Below, piece by piece: positions 34,201 through 43,400 of a stretch of 45,697 bases of DNA. A model generated the notes under the pieces. It made no database searches. It was given only the letters and a program-made list of their open reading frames with translations, and was not told the origin of the DNA. Every line of letters begins with the position of its first letter. Position 1 is the stretch's first letter. The stretch comes from a virus. The stretch covers positions 1 to 45,697 of the IMG/VR virus record IMGVR_UViG_3300029787_004840. One strand, written 5' to 3'. The position numbers and the translations under genes are program-made.

Positions 34201-34857
34201 TTTGATGCGGGAGTGTATGGGGTAAACGTAGATGCTATAACCTATGATATGGCTTCTAACGTGACTACCACCGAGGAAGGTCAGGATGAGCTACAAATTT
34301 TTGCAGATAAGAGAATTTTACAAAATGATTCTGGTGCTTTGAAAATATATAATGCACAAACCTCTTCCCTTGTTCCCTTAACTCTTCAAGAGAAAAATGT
34401 AGGTGCTGTAGGAGGATTCCCTTCAAGGCTGTACAAAGGTGTTTCCTTGTATGATAATAGTGGAGCAAAATATAGTGGTAACATTACTTACTCATTAACT
34501 AGAAAATTATTAAGAGACGCTACTTTCCCTACTGAAGGAGAAGAACTTAGAGAGTTATCGGTATCAGGAGATTCAGAAGGAACTGCACTATATAAAGTTG
34601 TTACTGGAAGTATACCTATACAGCCTATAGAATTAGTGAGATTATTTAGGTTTTTTAATAAACTAGGAAAAACTACAGGAAATCCCAGAAGCATATCTAA
34701 GGGAGGCTTTAATACTAGGGTTGCAGCAGACTCTTCAGGAGTGCATGATTTAAGTGGGGGAAGTAGAGTCTCTTACCGATCAAATCCAGATAATACGAAT
34801 ATTGGAACCAAAGATGGAACCTATTCTAATTACACAAACATAGATATAATAAATTAG
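28210..34857 (+). CDS. Giant gpI/gp7-like baseplate protein with carbohydrate-binding-like domain
   Basis: The 2215-aa protein is the largest in the window and follows gp6, as gp7 does in T4 (1032 aa). Residues about 295-365 resemble P2 gpI/tail_P2_I (ITDCPSEYLPYLANLLGWTL, RKKGTKQGLVDAMN), the wedge fold of gp7-type proteins. The following 1000 residues are beta-rich with many Asn/Ser/Tyr. Residues about 1755-1940 look like a beta-sandwich carbohydrate-binding module of the kind common in phage tails (YSFTVYVRGSGTED, then WYQIRVTLP, closing WVWGSSLVEG). The next gene carries a similar module. No stop or frameshift interrupts it. A wedge arm that reaches out to the cell surface is a plausible reading. 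Confidence 0.72.
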   Translation: MAKKYSKINFVDAVKIITPNVYLNDDIEVSGYSVKVTDTVINSHLASMAKITETLNVSALSADPNLSAINTAAGFGQFFVKQNDLTKVTPYSFDINILRPLGYSYGDYSTSSAFFNFLSGTLLPKLTLNSESLHTDTSNVFANTASGTHKYLISNLSWLYFLNTSGVVSAPSSIVASSITSTFYEGKSYLINDGIKDYQKYLWDNYSSFSSIDSQIIPAAFLSGAGSYTSGNQNLSKLQTFADVIYSPLYIDREDTTVKSAIEAYVGAGAGTLQTTEAAGPFHKFIKAVSYLLRDIDNEVESLERLTSITDCPSEYLPYLANLLGWTLYGNNETSWRNQVANATSLYRKKGTKQGLVDAMNSVLVENPIDVSSTVIEMYESYIPRLMYYLLLTESKDLFNLKTYSAAEADSYGINPESFSPTDADQNIRAAVDSIMQNAVSKYPHLFFIKNEPYRVNILEDGTGWLGPTVEDGGNYYTGEFFGPTSRRIALLGDPNFKFKYRNSEMPIPPWDDEKFYRNCMITQNLISFFKSELSRFCINSQIIDSFGDFISKYTTQPIDNTDLYLGNGYVFFTSSLETPPNYEEQLDQHDVTNYNYFGLWSGKSSTYDFTVCAGTFSSILFQDSSGLYTKNEILDSLAIVDEFSPAKSIPRTRVVLSQNEYASGLDYICPSVRYKILDVPTCSGAMSNYEVCGIYDRGTGYALGRQKHPGFDDSRSNFPHNNVPVFTRSQALFSNNITNSVVNTSQTVPATSAVPRRSVRRRNFYNTLDEKHWFGRDGYNMPSFYNNTSSILDFLPLGIIPSSMSFANASPENLSGVYESDCATTDSNRSYFGLDVKDAYLTRSYGSPTFSSCDQFVRRGLLSDEIYTFFNFHEKKKKAIAEEILNLNKNQLITSSTWMNVVDSFANRMNDVGYDKYISPALDKRRVSTGENRGVQEIYNTYNKFFLTSLAGSALPQSLLDSVVDGGSNILSHTYGPLYFNASFNLDGDTVKNNVAIPNGTGENIINGSLSNPYIFDLTSSGTNFTGAGVIEETLSGSPYYGGSEYIANNFLSGLSFIDTRNADAITSRNKFAIYDLESTEETKLASFDNYFINNRMIYLQTGGYGLPRVRFNLSGTTEQENNILIPEHDFQLKIDYSSGKLGSAELGGGSLGVLIRTKTETTEDGKAVVFFWTPKQEWEMAYVSDLASSSTGIQTILDQYTHKFTDTSSTVATLDAQCGESVDLGNNSVIRYISTKDISTATVDFHTKNQLTEVPFSYGTYYKANNSEVYNGRNVQLHRADISDLTKSQGYVVEAFQLPKINQQEEFIILDKLSVVDKSLNSYAAIPYDSSIPDITKQDTSIPGDNTYNLLLSNGDSLKDIAFTSLFSQGATEDTTSTQNTQDLWVNQQESIVGSWGGWVVGYHGGWNPSQLNSRLWSVVGQPFGRYYLDDFSLTNYQSSVNGFLWTAGAAPIQFSHLQTGFIGDKPWGKIPFCSPCNSTWTAQAVGICGDTTTGTPQQDEITRIAADYFVARKGFLSVNEWSPFINIGMRQSFANESTLYPHIQPGVGIHVWPGSHKDSTKAVHSPLIGLARAGHASDEQWVEGQEQSNGFINNGTGERNPLGFRKDVDKFDYSTIERNLGTNTFGTYVNSHVSCGSPLMIDFTSNRVTPLSESVAHTPELAYNFLSEPASWEYRTSEPHDYHLPTILDPLGQVTSSLAAHSLMPIQVKRTPQANQGANSPFNPFDNDVSRKYNKTVLESFWDTSEEGGHGITFPPMSIYRDTLRSQLTHGTEYSFTVYVRGSGTEDTRKANTYATSAIVTIAPIGSKTSYSRVRIKLPAFNSGETPTVEKLKGGTAAGLTNNQATFITQHQVMLDEDPDVLVNWYQIRVTLPYDAFEEDLSGEINLGLRCTIQAYNDKFDGLIMGGETPNFQTEADATRYTTIPAKLWVWGSSLVEGPRDGEQVGTPTRKTVSLRQIGKRCVSPAVNALELLQDFLNNYQQKYGIWNQSNNSIFDAGVYGVNVDAITYDMASNVTTTEEGQDELQIFADKRILQNDSGALKIYNAQTSSLVPLTLQEKNVGAVGGFPSRLYKGVSLYDNSGAKYSGNITYSLTRKLLRDATFPTEGEELRELSVSGDSEGTALYKVVTGSIPIQPIELVRLFRFFNKLGKTTGNPRSISKGGFNTRVAADSSGVHDLSGGSRVSYRSNPDNTNIGTKDGTYSNYTNIDIIN

Positions 34858-36669
34858 ATGTTAGGCACAGTAGAAATATATAAAGATTTTAATAGTAAAA
34901 CACAAGAGCGGGTGTTTCATCAGTCTAATTTAATTGTTAATGGAGGCGCAGAAACCATATGCTCATTGCTTACTACACCCTCTGGGATTGTAGCAGGGGC
35001 AGCAGGAAGCACAGATAGCTCTAATTTTACTATACAAGCATTATCTTTAGGAAAAAGCTCAGAAGCTTATAGAGCTAATGGACATTATTTTCCATTCTCT
35101 GAGAAGTCTTATTTTGCTATAAACGACATGTATACTACTTATGTAAACTCGGTAAGCAGCGATGGTATTATTCGGGCCGTTTCTGAAAATAATGAAAACA
35201 TAGCATTTTCCACTAGTTCCTATGATCCAAAGAGAGATCCAGGAGTCTGGCCTAACCCAAATGATAGGCAATTAGAAAAATTCACAGATACGGCTATTGA
35301 TCAAGTTAAGGGTCAGTACTATTATGCTGGAGGGGATGTTCTCCAGGGAAGGGCTCCCTCTTATGGGCATAATTTAAACAGGATTGTCTCTAATACAAAT
35401 CCTAATCTTTTATCTTATACAGAGCCCATAACACAAGATTCTGCGGGGGTATACTGGACTGTTGTTAATATAGGCGCATCTTCTTTATCAGGACTCAACA
35501 CTGGTCCTGAGTATGGAACACAGGCACTACTTTTAAGTTCAACACATAACGCTGTAGGTAGACTCACACAAAATGTTCCTTTATCAAAAACTTGTTTTCA
35601 TCACAATGTAGATCATACTTATAGCGTTTATGTTCAACTTCCACAAAAAAATGCTACATCGTCAATAACATTAAATATTAGAGATACAACAGCCCCAAAT
35701 GTTGGGCACTCTGCAAAATTTATCACTTATGATGAGTCAGTATCTTCCTATATTTCCCCTGTAGTGTCCTCCTTAGCTAATGGTGCTTTGGCAAAGGTAT
35801 CTCCAGTGGTGGATAAAACGGGTACTCCTGGTTGGTACAGACTGCAAGTTAGGCTTCAAGGATTAGGCGACACTGCTTTTGTTGGCACTAAAATGGGAGA
35901 CCAAGTAGAGGCTCGCCTTACTTTTACTGCACCTGGAAATAAACCTACCACGGGGGGCGAATTACATATTTGGGGTACTCAATTAGAAGAAAGTTTTGGC
36001 GCTTCTAGATACCAGCCCGTGTCGGGGATTGAGAGATCATTTAAGACTGGTGGTGTTGCGGGGGATACTTTTCTAGGTTGTTATCCTCATACCAGCGGGA
36101 CTTCTTTTGCAATTTTATCAGACATAAAGTATTTACAAAATTCGACCAGTAATGTTTTAACAAGTGGAACTTTTCCTGATACTACAGACCGCACTTATTT
36201 TAACTCTTCGTCTGTAAGATCAATGGATCAGAATGGATTTATAAAGGCGTACTTTCCATCCGCAACAAAAGGGGGAGAGCAAGCTTGGCCTTACGATATT
36301 ACCGATCCTGGATCTGGTCTTATTGTTTCTGCTGATGTTAATTTTTCCTCCACAGGAGAAGTTTCTTGTATAACAACGATTGCCTCTGCGGATCTAGGAC
36401 TAGCAAACATGTTTGGTGGTTTGTTTAAACTTGGGCTATGGACAATTGATTTACCCAAAACTTTGGCTGATACTGACGATTTAGGTAATTCAAAAATTGC
36501 GCCTTCGTTCCCTTTGACCTTTAATGCTGGCTATAATAAACTAGTATATAAGCTATTTGCCGAAAAAAGCTTAACAAAAAATATGGCAGCAGTTAATGAC
36601 GATGGTTCCAATGCGGGGTGGTTGAAATATTCAGATTTGACATTAGTTTGGAGGCTTAATTTTATATGA
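34858..36669 (+). CDS. Tail fibre-like protein: adapter plus carbohydrate-binding-like domain
   Basis: It starts directly after the previous TAG. Residues 1 to about 75 (LGTVEIYKDFNSKTQERVFH, QSNLIVNGGAETICSLL) share the pattern G-x-V-E-I-x-K-x(n)-N-x-[IV]-x-x-G with the next two plus-strand proteins. Residues about 250-385 match the beta-sandwich glycan-binding domain often seen in phage tail proteins (TYSVYVQLPQK, GWYRLQVRLQG, HIWGTQLEESFGASRYQPVS). The C-terminal 150 residues end in YSDLTLVWRLNFI, like the W-x-L-x-F ends of the paralogous adapter modules. So the glycan-binding domain seems inserted between the two ends of the adapter fold. It is coupled to the sulfatase gene by ATGA. Receptor binding is inferred. 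Confidence 0.68.
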   Translation: MLGTVEIYKDFNSKTQERVFHQSNLIVNGGAETICSLLTTPSGIVAGAAGSTDSSNFTIQALSLGKSSEAYRANGHYFPFSEKSYFAINDMYTTYVNSVSSDGIIRAVSENNENIAFSTSSYDPKRDPGVWPNPNDRQLEKFTDTAIDQVKGQYYYAGGDVLQGRAPSYGHNLNRIVSNTNPNLLSYTEPITQDSAGVYWTVVNIGASSLSGLNTGPEYGTQALLLSSTHNAVGRLTQNVPLSKTCFHHNVDHTYSVYVQLPQKNATSSITLNIRDTTAPNVGHSAKFITYDESVSSYISPVVSSLANGALAKVSPVVDKTGTPGWYRLQVRLQGLGDTAFVGTKMGDQVEARLTFTAPGNKPTTGGELHIWGTQLEESFGASRYQPVSGIERSFKTGGVAGDTFLGCYPHTSGTSFAILSDIKYLQNSTSNVLTSGTFPDTTDRTYFNSSSVRSMDQNGFIKAYFPSATKGGEQAWPYDITDPGSGLIVSADVNFSSTGEVSCITTIASADLGLANMFGGLFKLGLWTIDLPKTLADTDDLGNSKIAPSFPLTFNAGYNKLVYKLFAEKSLTKNMAAVNDDGSNAGWLKYSDLTLVWRLNFI

Positions 36670-39600
36670 AAGGTTCAGTAGAAATTACAAAAGTTTATTC
36701 CGATGGTCGCAAAGAGCTTGTTTGTAGAGACAATAATGTATTAACTACAGGGTTAGGTGTTTCACTTGTTGATTTATTTACGGAAACAGGAAGCACTGAT
36801 ATTAAAGATAAAATCGCTGGATATTTTCAAATTGGCGTAGGTAAACATCAACCAGAAAATCAGTCTGATTCAGCATCTAAGTATATAAGCAGTTTAGCCT
36901 CTCCTCTAACAACTTCGGAAGAGTATGGCGTAGATGCCTCTCTTGATGTTAATATTCACAATCTGGTGACCCTTCACCCTACCGTGTTTAATGGAGCTAT
37001 TCAGCAGGGAACGCAAGAGGCTGTTTTTGTTAAGTTAGAGAATAGTGATTCTGTTAATAATATTAATGGTGTAGTGAGCTATAAGCTTGTTTTAACCGAA
37101 GAGATGGCTAATGATCTTAATGGTGAGATAACTGAGTTTGGATTATTTACTAGAAATACTACTGAGGCTGCTTTCTCTTCCAAACAAAGACCTCAAGACC
37201 ACAAGTCTGTTTTGTTGGCATACAAAAATTTAGAGGGGGTAGCAGGGTCGGGGATCGAAAAAAATTCAGATTACTCTTTAGTTGTTGATTGGCAATTAAA
37301 ATTTGTTGATGATTCTGCTGTTGCTGAGGTTCGACCTGCCGCGCCAGGGAGACCTAATGTCGTATTTATTATGATTGACGATGTTGGAGTCGATCAATTA
37401 GGGATGTATGATTCTTTAAATCCCTATAAATTAGGGGAGAATGGAACTCATGCGAACGCAGTACCATTTAGTCAGCTAGACGATCCAACGAATGGGAGTG
37501 GCATTTATCCACATACGCCAACTTTGAGTGCTTTGGCAGACGCAGGGATGACCTTTTTTAATACGCGATCTCAACCTGCGTGTACTCCAACTAGGGGTAC
37601 TTTCCTGACAGGAAAGTATAACTTTAGCTGTCAGAATTTTCAGCCTCTCGAAACGGGTGGCTTCATCCCAAACACTGGTTTTTGGGGGCCTGGATTGGGG
37701 ATTGTTCCTGATGCAAATTGGTTGAGGAGAAGCCGAGGAGGTTTAAGAGGTCTTAATGATCCATACAGGATTATTAATCAACAAGGGTATAAACAATCTC
37801 TCCAAAATGGTATTACAGACGGGAATGGTAACCCTAATTTTATCCCTCAAAATGCGGTATTTGCAGATTACATGAAGAAAGATGACGTAGGATATAATTC
37901 ATCTTTGTTTGGGAAATGGCATTTAGCAGCGTGGTCTGATCAACAAGTTTATTGCGAGGAGGGTATTGATGATACCCAACAACAAAATATTAAGGGCAGA
38001 GGATGGTCACACATTGGTATAAAAGGGAAGTGGGATCACTATGTTGCAACGTTCAGTAATTTAAATGTGCCTCCTATCCCAGGATACAATGCAGTTACTA
38101 ACGTCTGGGAAAACGCATCCCAGTGGCCTAACAAAGGCGGAAGCACTACTGACTCCACTGATGGGAAGCAGATGGGTTTTGTTAACTTTTTTGCGAACTA
38201 TAACGGGGATATTCTAACAGTATCAGATACAGGGTATAGGACATATAAAGAGGTTGGGCCTAGTGTTCCCTATGAGCAAGGGGATGCTAGTTCTTTTGCT
38301 ACTAACTTTATCCTATCGGCGGCAAGCAGCCACTTTAATACCGCAACAGAGCCCTTCTTTATGTACATAAGTCCGAATATGCCTCATACTCCGTATACCT
38401 ACCCCCCTTCATCAAATGTATATAATTCATATTATAATCAAAATGATAGGTATTCTGTTCTCCAACGAGGAACAGATGCAAATACAAGCACTTCTGCGAC
38501 TTGGATTGCTACAAATGCAATGATTGAGAATTTTGATAAAACGTTATCGGGATTTTTAGCAAATTTAGATCAGAGTAGGAGGGATAATACTGTATTTATC
38601 TTTACTTCTGATAACGGAGGAGTTCTTACTGACCAAAGAAAGAGAGCCGTTTTCGCATCATCCTTGGGGTTGGGGGCAGGAACAAGCCTTGGTGGTGATT
38701 ATAACGGGTCTGGGGGTTTTGGATCAACATATGATAAAATGCTTAACTTAGGCGCTTACTGTTCATCATTAACTCCATCAGCCGTTAGGAGAGGTGGTGA
38801 GAATGATTCCGCTAATCAGTTTAAGGCTTCGTTGTATGATCGAGGGGTTTTAGTTCCTATGATTGTTAGTGGTCCTGGCATCAGTGCAGGAGTTCAAACA
38901 AGTGCTTTAGTAGATTTAACAGACATGTTAGCTACTGTAGTAGACTTCGCAGGTGGAGATTTTAATAGCTTTCCTGCTGTTCCAACTGATTCAGTATCTT
39001 TCAAAGATGTTTTACTTGGAGTAACAAACTCGTCTAGTCATGGAAGACAGTTTTCCTTTTCTGAGGTATTTTTTCCGAATGGAAATAGCATAGGAACTGT
39101 ATCTGATTCTGGAACATATACTGGTTATGCAGGATGCCCAAACCCTATTGCTATTAATTCGGTTGAGGGTGTTGAAGATCCTAATCCTTTTTTCCCTAGA
39201 AGAGTACGAAGAGGGTTGAGTGTCAGATTTTCTCCCTCTCAGTTTATTGGCTTTAATCCACCCAAGCTTGGCGCAGTAATTGAGGACTTAATAACAGAAG
39301 GGGTAATTGATGCAGGCGATGTAACGGCTGTATATGATGAAATTCCTGATGCTAGTGCTGGGTTATGGAAAATAATAAGGCCTGGGTCTGGTCGTGTTAA
39401 TTTTGGCGCAGATTTTCCGCATGACACCCAAGAATCTACGGCTACTCCGAATTTCCCTCACACATTAGGGTTGGGAAGACTATATGAGGAATTATACCAT
39501 TTACAAAAGTTAGATTTTGATGCAGTTGACCCTTATGAACTAAAGGATTTTATTGATGAGGAGACTAAAGGAATAAAAAACGGATACTGTGCGAGTGCGT

Positions 39601-39827
39601 TATTTGTATCTGCAATTGTTAACTCTACTGGAAATGGTGGCATAAATAAGTCGGGACAACTAAATAATACAGTACATTATTATAATGTAGGCCGTATCTA
39701 TGAGGCTATTAGATTAGCGTTAGGGAGTTTCTTACAGTATAGATACACTCCTACCCAAACTATGAACCTTTTGGGTGGTCAGGATATGTGGGACCCAGAG
39801 GACGAGAACAATGAGGCGATACAATAA
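36666..39827 (+). CDS. Tail adapter fused to type I sulfatase
   Basis: Residues 1 to about 215 are the virion adapter module (KGSVEITKVYSDGRKELVCR to YSLVVDWQLKF). Residues about 228-990 form a complete alkaline-phosphatase-superfamily sulfatase: PNVVFIMIDDVG (D238, D239), CTPTRGTFLTGKY with CxPxR (C306, R310), FGKWHLA (K417, H419), NMPHTPY (H574), FTSDNGG (D649, N650), FKASLYDRGVLVPMIVSGPG (K720), and the C-terminal EELYHLQ...DPYELKDF. C306 must become formylglycine to work, and no maturase gene is seen here, so the host would need to supply it. It should remove sulfate esters from a surface or environmental polysaccharide during adsorption. No signal peptide is present, as expected for virion assembly. 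The exact substrate is unknown. Confidence 0.9.
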   Translation: MKGSVEITKVYSDGRKELVCRDNNVLTTGLGVSLVDLFTETGSTDIKDKIAGYFQIGVGKHQPENQSDSASKYISSLASPLTTSEEYGVDASLDVNIHNLVTLHPTVFNGAIQQGTQEAVFVKLENSDSVNNINGVVSYKLVLTEEMANDLNGEITEFGLFTRNTTEAAFSSKQRPQDHKSVLLAYKNLEGVAGSGIEKNSDYSLVVDWQLKFVDDSAVAEVRPAAPGRPNVVFIMIDDVGVDQLGMYDSLNPYKLGENGTHANAVPFSQLDDPTNGSGIYPHTPTLSALADAGMTFFNTRSQPACTPTRGTFLTGKYNFSCQNFQPLETGGFIPNTGFWGPGLGIVPDANWLRRSRGGLRGLNDPYRIINQQGYKQSLQNGITDGNGNPNFIPQNAVFADYMKKDDVGYNSSLFGKWHLAAWSDQQVYCEEGIDDTQQQNIKGRGWSHIGIKGKWDHYVATFSNLNVPPIPGYNAVTNVWENASQWPNKGGSTTDSTDGKQMGFVNFFANYNGDILTVSDTGYRTYKEVGPSVPYEQGDASSFATNFILSAASSHFNTATEPFFMYISPNMPHTPYTYPPSSNVYNSYYNQNDRYSVLQRGTDANTSTSATWIATNAMIENFDKTLSGFLANLDQSRRDNTVFIFTSDNGGVLTDQRKRAVFASSLGLGAGTSLGGDYNGSGGFGSTYDKMLNLGAYCSSLTPSAVRRGGENDSANQFKASLYDRGVLVPMIVSGPGISAGVQTSALVDLTDMLATVVDFAGGDFNSFPAVPTDSVSFKDVLLGVTNSSSHGRQFSFSEVFFPNGNSIGTVSDSGTYTGYAGCPNPIAINSVEGVEDPNPFFPRRVRRGLSVRFSPSQFIGFNPPKLGAVIEDLITEGVIDAGDVTAVYDEIPDASAGLWKIIRPGSGRVNFGADFPHDTQESTATPNFPHTLGLGRLYEELYHLQKLDFDAVDPYELKDFIDEETKGIKNGYCASALFVSAIVNSTGNGGINKSGQLNNTVHYYNVGRIYEAIRLALGSFLQYRYTPTQTMNLLGGQDMWDPEDENNEAIQ

Positions 39828-40403
39828 ATGGACAAGTTTAAACCAAGAGGATTTTTAGAAGTTATTAAAGTATACGAAGATGGATCAGAAGAAGTTCATT
39901 TTTCAGAAAATAATGTTATTACTTCAGGAATGGGAGTAGGGTTGTCTCATTTATTCTCTGGATCAGGTGCTGACACAGTATCTGATTTTCAAGTATTAAA
40001 TTTTCAGGTGGGCACGGGAGGAGATATTACGGACTATGGTGTTTCTTCTCATAAAATAAATACTCCTTTAACAGAGGCTCAGTACATTTCCACAGGGAGC
40101 GAGACTCTTATTGAAGCCCTTAAACCGATTCAAAACGGCACCGTTAAGGCTTCCACTGAAAGTATGGTTAGATTGCCTTTTTCAAATATACAAAAAGTAA
40201 CCCCTACTTCGGTGCGCTTTAATTTACTTTTAGATAGGTATACAGCCAACCAAGAAACTGAATTAGATGAAGTAGGATTGTTCATGAGAAACCCGAGAGG
40301 ACTAAATACTCCTAGTCCCATACTGGTTGCATATAGACCCTTTAGCGGGATAAGAAAGACCAGCACCTTTTCATTACTATTTAAGTGGACTCTCCATTTT
40401 TAA
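39828..40403 (+). CDS. Stand-alone tail adapter protein (paralogue)
   Basis: The 191-aa protein aligns over its full length with the first 215 residues of the sulfatase gene: GFLEVIKVYEDGSEEVHFSE (8-27) with NNVITSGMGVGLSHLF, NFQVGTGG, a central LPFSN/LLLDRYTANQETELDEVGLF, and the end STFSLLFKWTLHF. It lacks any catalytic or glycan-binding extension. It could cap or pair with the larger paralogues in a mixed trimer, or be an empty docking socket. It starts right after the sulfatase stop and ends 3 nt before the beta-helix gene. A fibre-attachment role is inferred. Confidence 0.7.
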   Translation: MDKFKPRGFLEVIKVYEDGSEEVHFSENNVITSGMGVGLSHLFSGSGADTVSDFQVLNFQVGTGGDITDYGVSSHKINTPLTEAQYISTGSETLIEALKPIQNGTVKASTESMVRLPFSNIQKVTPTSVRFNLLLDRYTANQETELDEVGLFMRNPRGLNTPSPILVAYRPFSGIRKTSTFSLLFKWTLHF

Positions 40404-40406
40404 ACT

Positions 40407-43400
40407 ATGCCTTTTAATCCAACAGATCTGTATTCCACAAGCGCAGGAACCCAAATATATAACTACTTTAATCCTTTTGTAACAAAGTTTGATAGTCAGT
40501 CTTTTTATAATTATGAGCAAGATAATCAACCTTTATTCGATTTGGAAGAAAGAACCTTGGGGCTTTGGGAAAAGTCTACTGGCTACTTTACATCCTCTTT
40601 AAACGGGATGCCTCTAGTAGTTTCAGGCAGTTTAGATAGCACGAATAGAAATGTATTCACCGATCTTCAGACAGCAATCGACTCTCTACCTAATATAATT
40701 AGAACCCCTACTTTAATTGAAGTTGCAGCCTCTGGATACTTGGGTGGGTTAGAATTAAAAAACATAAAAATAGTAGAGAATGGTGTTTTAGAGATTGTTA
40801 ACCGTGGGTTTGCAAAAATTTATACAGGATTTGGTAATGGAGCAACATCTTCTTTAGGTAAGTGTACTTCAACAGACTTACAAAAAAGGTCCTACCTTAA
40901 TACTATTTTATCTCCTGATCTTAGCAGCACGATTTCTGCAACCTCTGCTCTTTCCGTAGCGACTAATGTTGCCAATTTATTTACCTCTAGGTTTAATAGA
41001 ACTTTTGTACAAGAAGCAAATTTTACGACTACTAAAGAAAGAAACGCTAGAGTCTCCTTAAACTTTATGGATGTTGACAATTCAATAGCAACTTCTTTTA
41101 TTGATACTGGAGACAATCTATTTAACTTCGCAAATTATGAGATGGGCGAAGCAGGGAATATTATAGACCTAACACCTTCCTCTCTTGATATATCAGCCGT
41201 AGCGGGAGATACTGGAGCATTGCTTCAAAGAAATACGACAACTTCTGTTCCTGACGGTCGCCAAGTTGGAGGGTTAACTTATTGCAATGCGTTATCTTCT
41301 TTAACTATTGATAACTGCGCTGGTCCATTATATATTAGAGGATTTTGTATTGATGGAGTAAGTGGCGCAGGTACAGCATATTTAAGTAGTCCATATAAAA
41401 ATAGTGTTGGTATAAAAGTGTTTAACTCTAGTCCTGTGATAGAGAATTGTGCGACAATGCGAAATACAACAACGGGAGCTAAATTTGTTAATTCCGAAGT
41501 TACCTTAAGTCGTGGCTTTTTTGCAGATAGAAATTATTTAGTAGAGAATCCAGGGACCACTAGATCAACGGACACTACGGTTGGGCTTCATGCTATTAAT
41601 AGTAAAGTAAATTTATATGGTGATCCTTTCTACGCCTCAGGTAGTGATTACTTATTTAATACACAGAATCATACTATTGGGGCACTCCTAGAGAATAGTA
41701 CTTTAACAGGTGGGCAAAGCAAGCCTACCAACTCTGAAAATGATTCTTCCATAGGATTTTCTTACAATGAAGTAGGTATTAAAGCTTTAAATTCTAATAT
41801 TATAGTTAGCGGTAATTTAGATATTTATAATAACGACACAGGTGCCCTTTTACAAGACTCTCACGTATCAACAGATAGGCTGACTGTAGAAAACCATACA
41901 GGTGAAGGAATTGTCGCAGAAAACTCTACTATTCTTTACAATAATAGTTTAGCTAGACGCGACTATGTGTCTGATCTTAATGGGTATAGAATGACTCAAA
42001 CGTTATTTCATAGGAACGGATCGCACATTAATTTAAAACAAGGAAGTAATCTATCATACTTTAGCAATGCTTCCGCTACTGTAGATATCCCAACAAGATT
42101 TGGCGGACTAAGATTTGCTGGATCTCATGGGGTAGGAGACGATGGCTCTTTACCTTGCATTAACCTAGAGCAATCAAAAGCAAATCTTATTCACTCACGA
42201 ATAGTTGTTAGCTCCTTAGATAAGACGGCTCCTGGGATTGCGGGAGCGGCGATAAAAGCCTCTGATAACTCCTATGTTAAAGCATTAGGGACAGTTAATG
42301 GAGCTACGATTATTCAAGGTCCTGCTACTTATTTAGGCGGTGAGCAGGTTGCGGGAGTGGCTGCATTAAATGGATCAAAAGTAAGCTTTAGAGGTCCTAC
42401 CGCTATTGTTCAGTTTGGGGTTGATGCTTTGGCTGACGCAAATTCAACGTTAGAATTTGTTCCACATCAAGAAGATGATGGAACTTTAGCCTTGAGTAGC
42501 TTTAGTTTAGCTACGATTGGTAATCATACTTCCGTTGAATTACATTCGACAAAAACATGCCTAGCAGCTACGGATAACTCTAAAATTATTATGCAAGACT
42601 TAGGGAGTGCCAGAGGTCTTTACGCTTCGGGGCTTGATAATGATTATTCAGATGCGGATGTTGCTAGATTTGTTAGCGCAGGGTCCATGCAGTTTTACCC
42701 TAATGCAAACAATCCAGATACCACTACCACCCACTCTAATTTAGGTTTGGCAGACGCATCATTGGCGAACGACAAAATGACCACTGCCAATTTTACGACT
42801 ACAGGAGTAGTTAGAGTTGATTATAATTATTTAATTACTAACCCCTTTGCAGCAAATGCCTCTGCTACAATGAGAAATTCTATAACAAACGGCGGATTAT
42901 GTGTGCAAGCTTTCGGAAACAGTGTTGTCAATGCAAATAATATTCATTTTCCTACAGGGTATGTTCAAGCAGAAGCAACTTTCTTTGATCCTAGCGCGAC
43001 AGTAGCGGGATGCAATCAGTTAAAGATTTGGAATATCGGAGATACTTCTAAGCTTTATGCATCTCACTTAGCTGTTAGTGGAGAAGACCCAAACAAGACA
43101 AGCTACCATGGGCCAAGAGCGGCATTTTTAAGTGGTGTTTCAAATGAATTCGGAACAGGGAGCATAGGGGTTGATTCAATTCATGTTGCTTATGGAGCCG
43201 CTTCTGGAACACCGAACACGGGTCGATTGAGTGTTTGTGATCTATTCGGTCTTGGGGTAGACTTGGCTTCTTCTGGAGACTCCACGATAATCGACGCTGA
43301 GGTATCGGCACTTAATCTCGCAATAACGGGTAATAATAATAGGTTAGGTCAACTTGATTCTCAAAACAAAGGGCCTTTTAGGGTTTACTTTGGGACTAAC

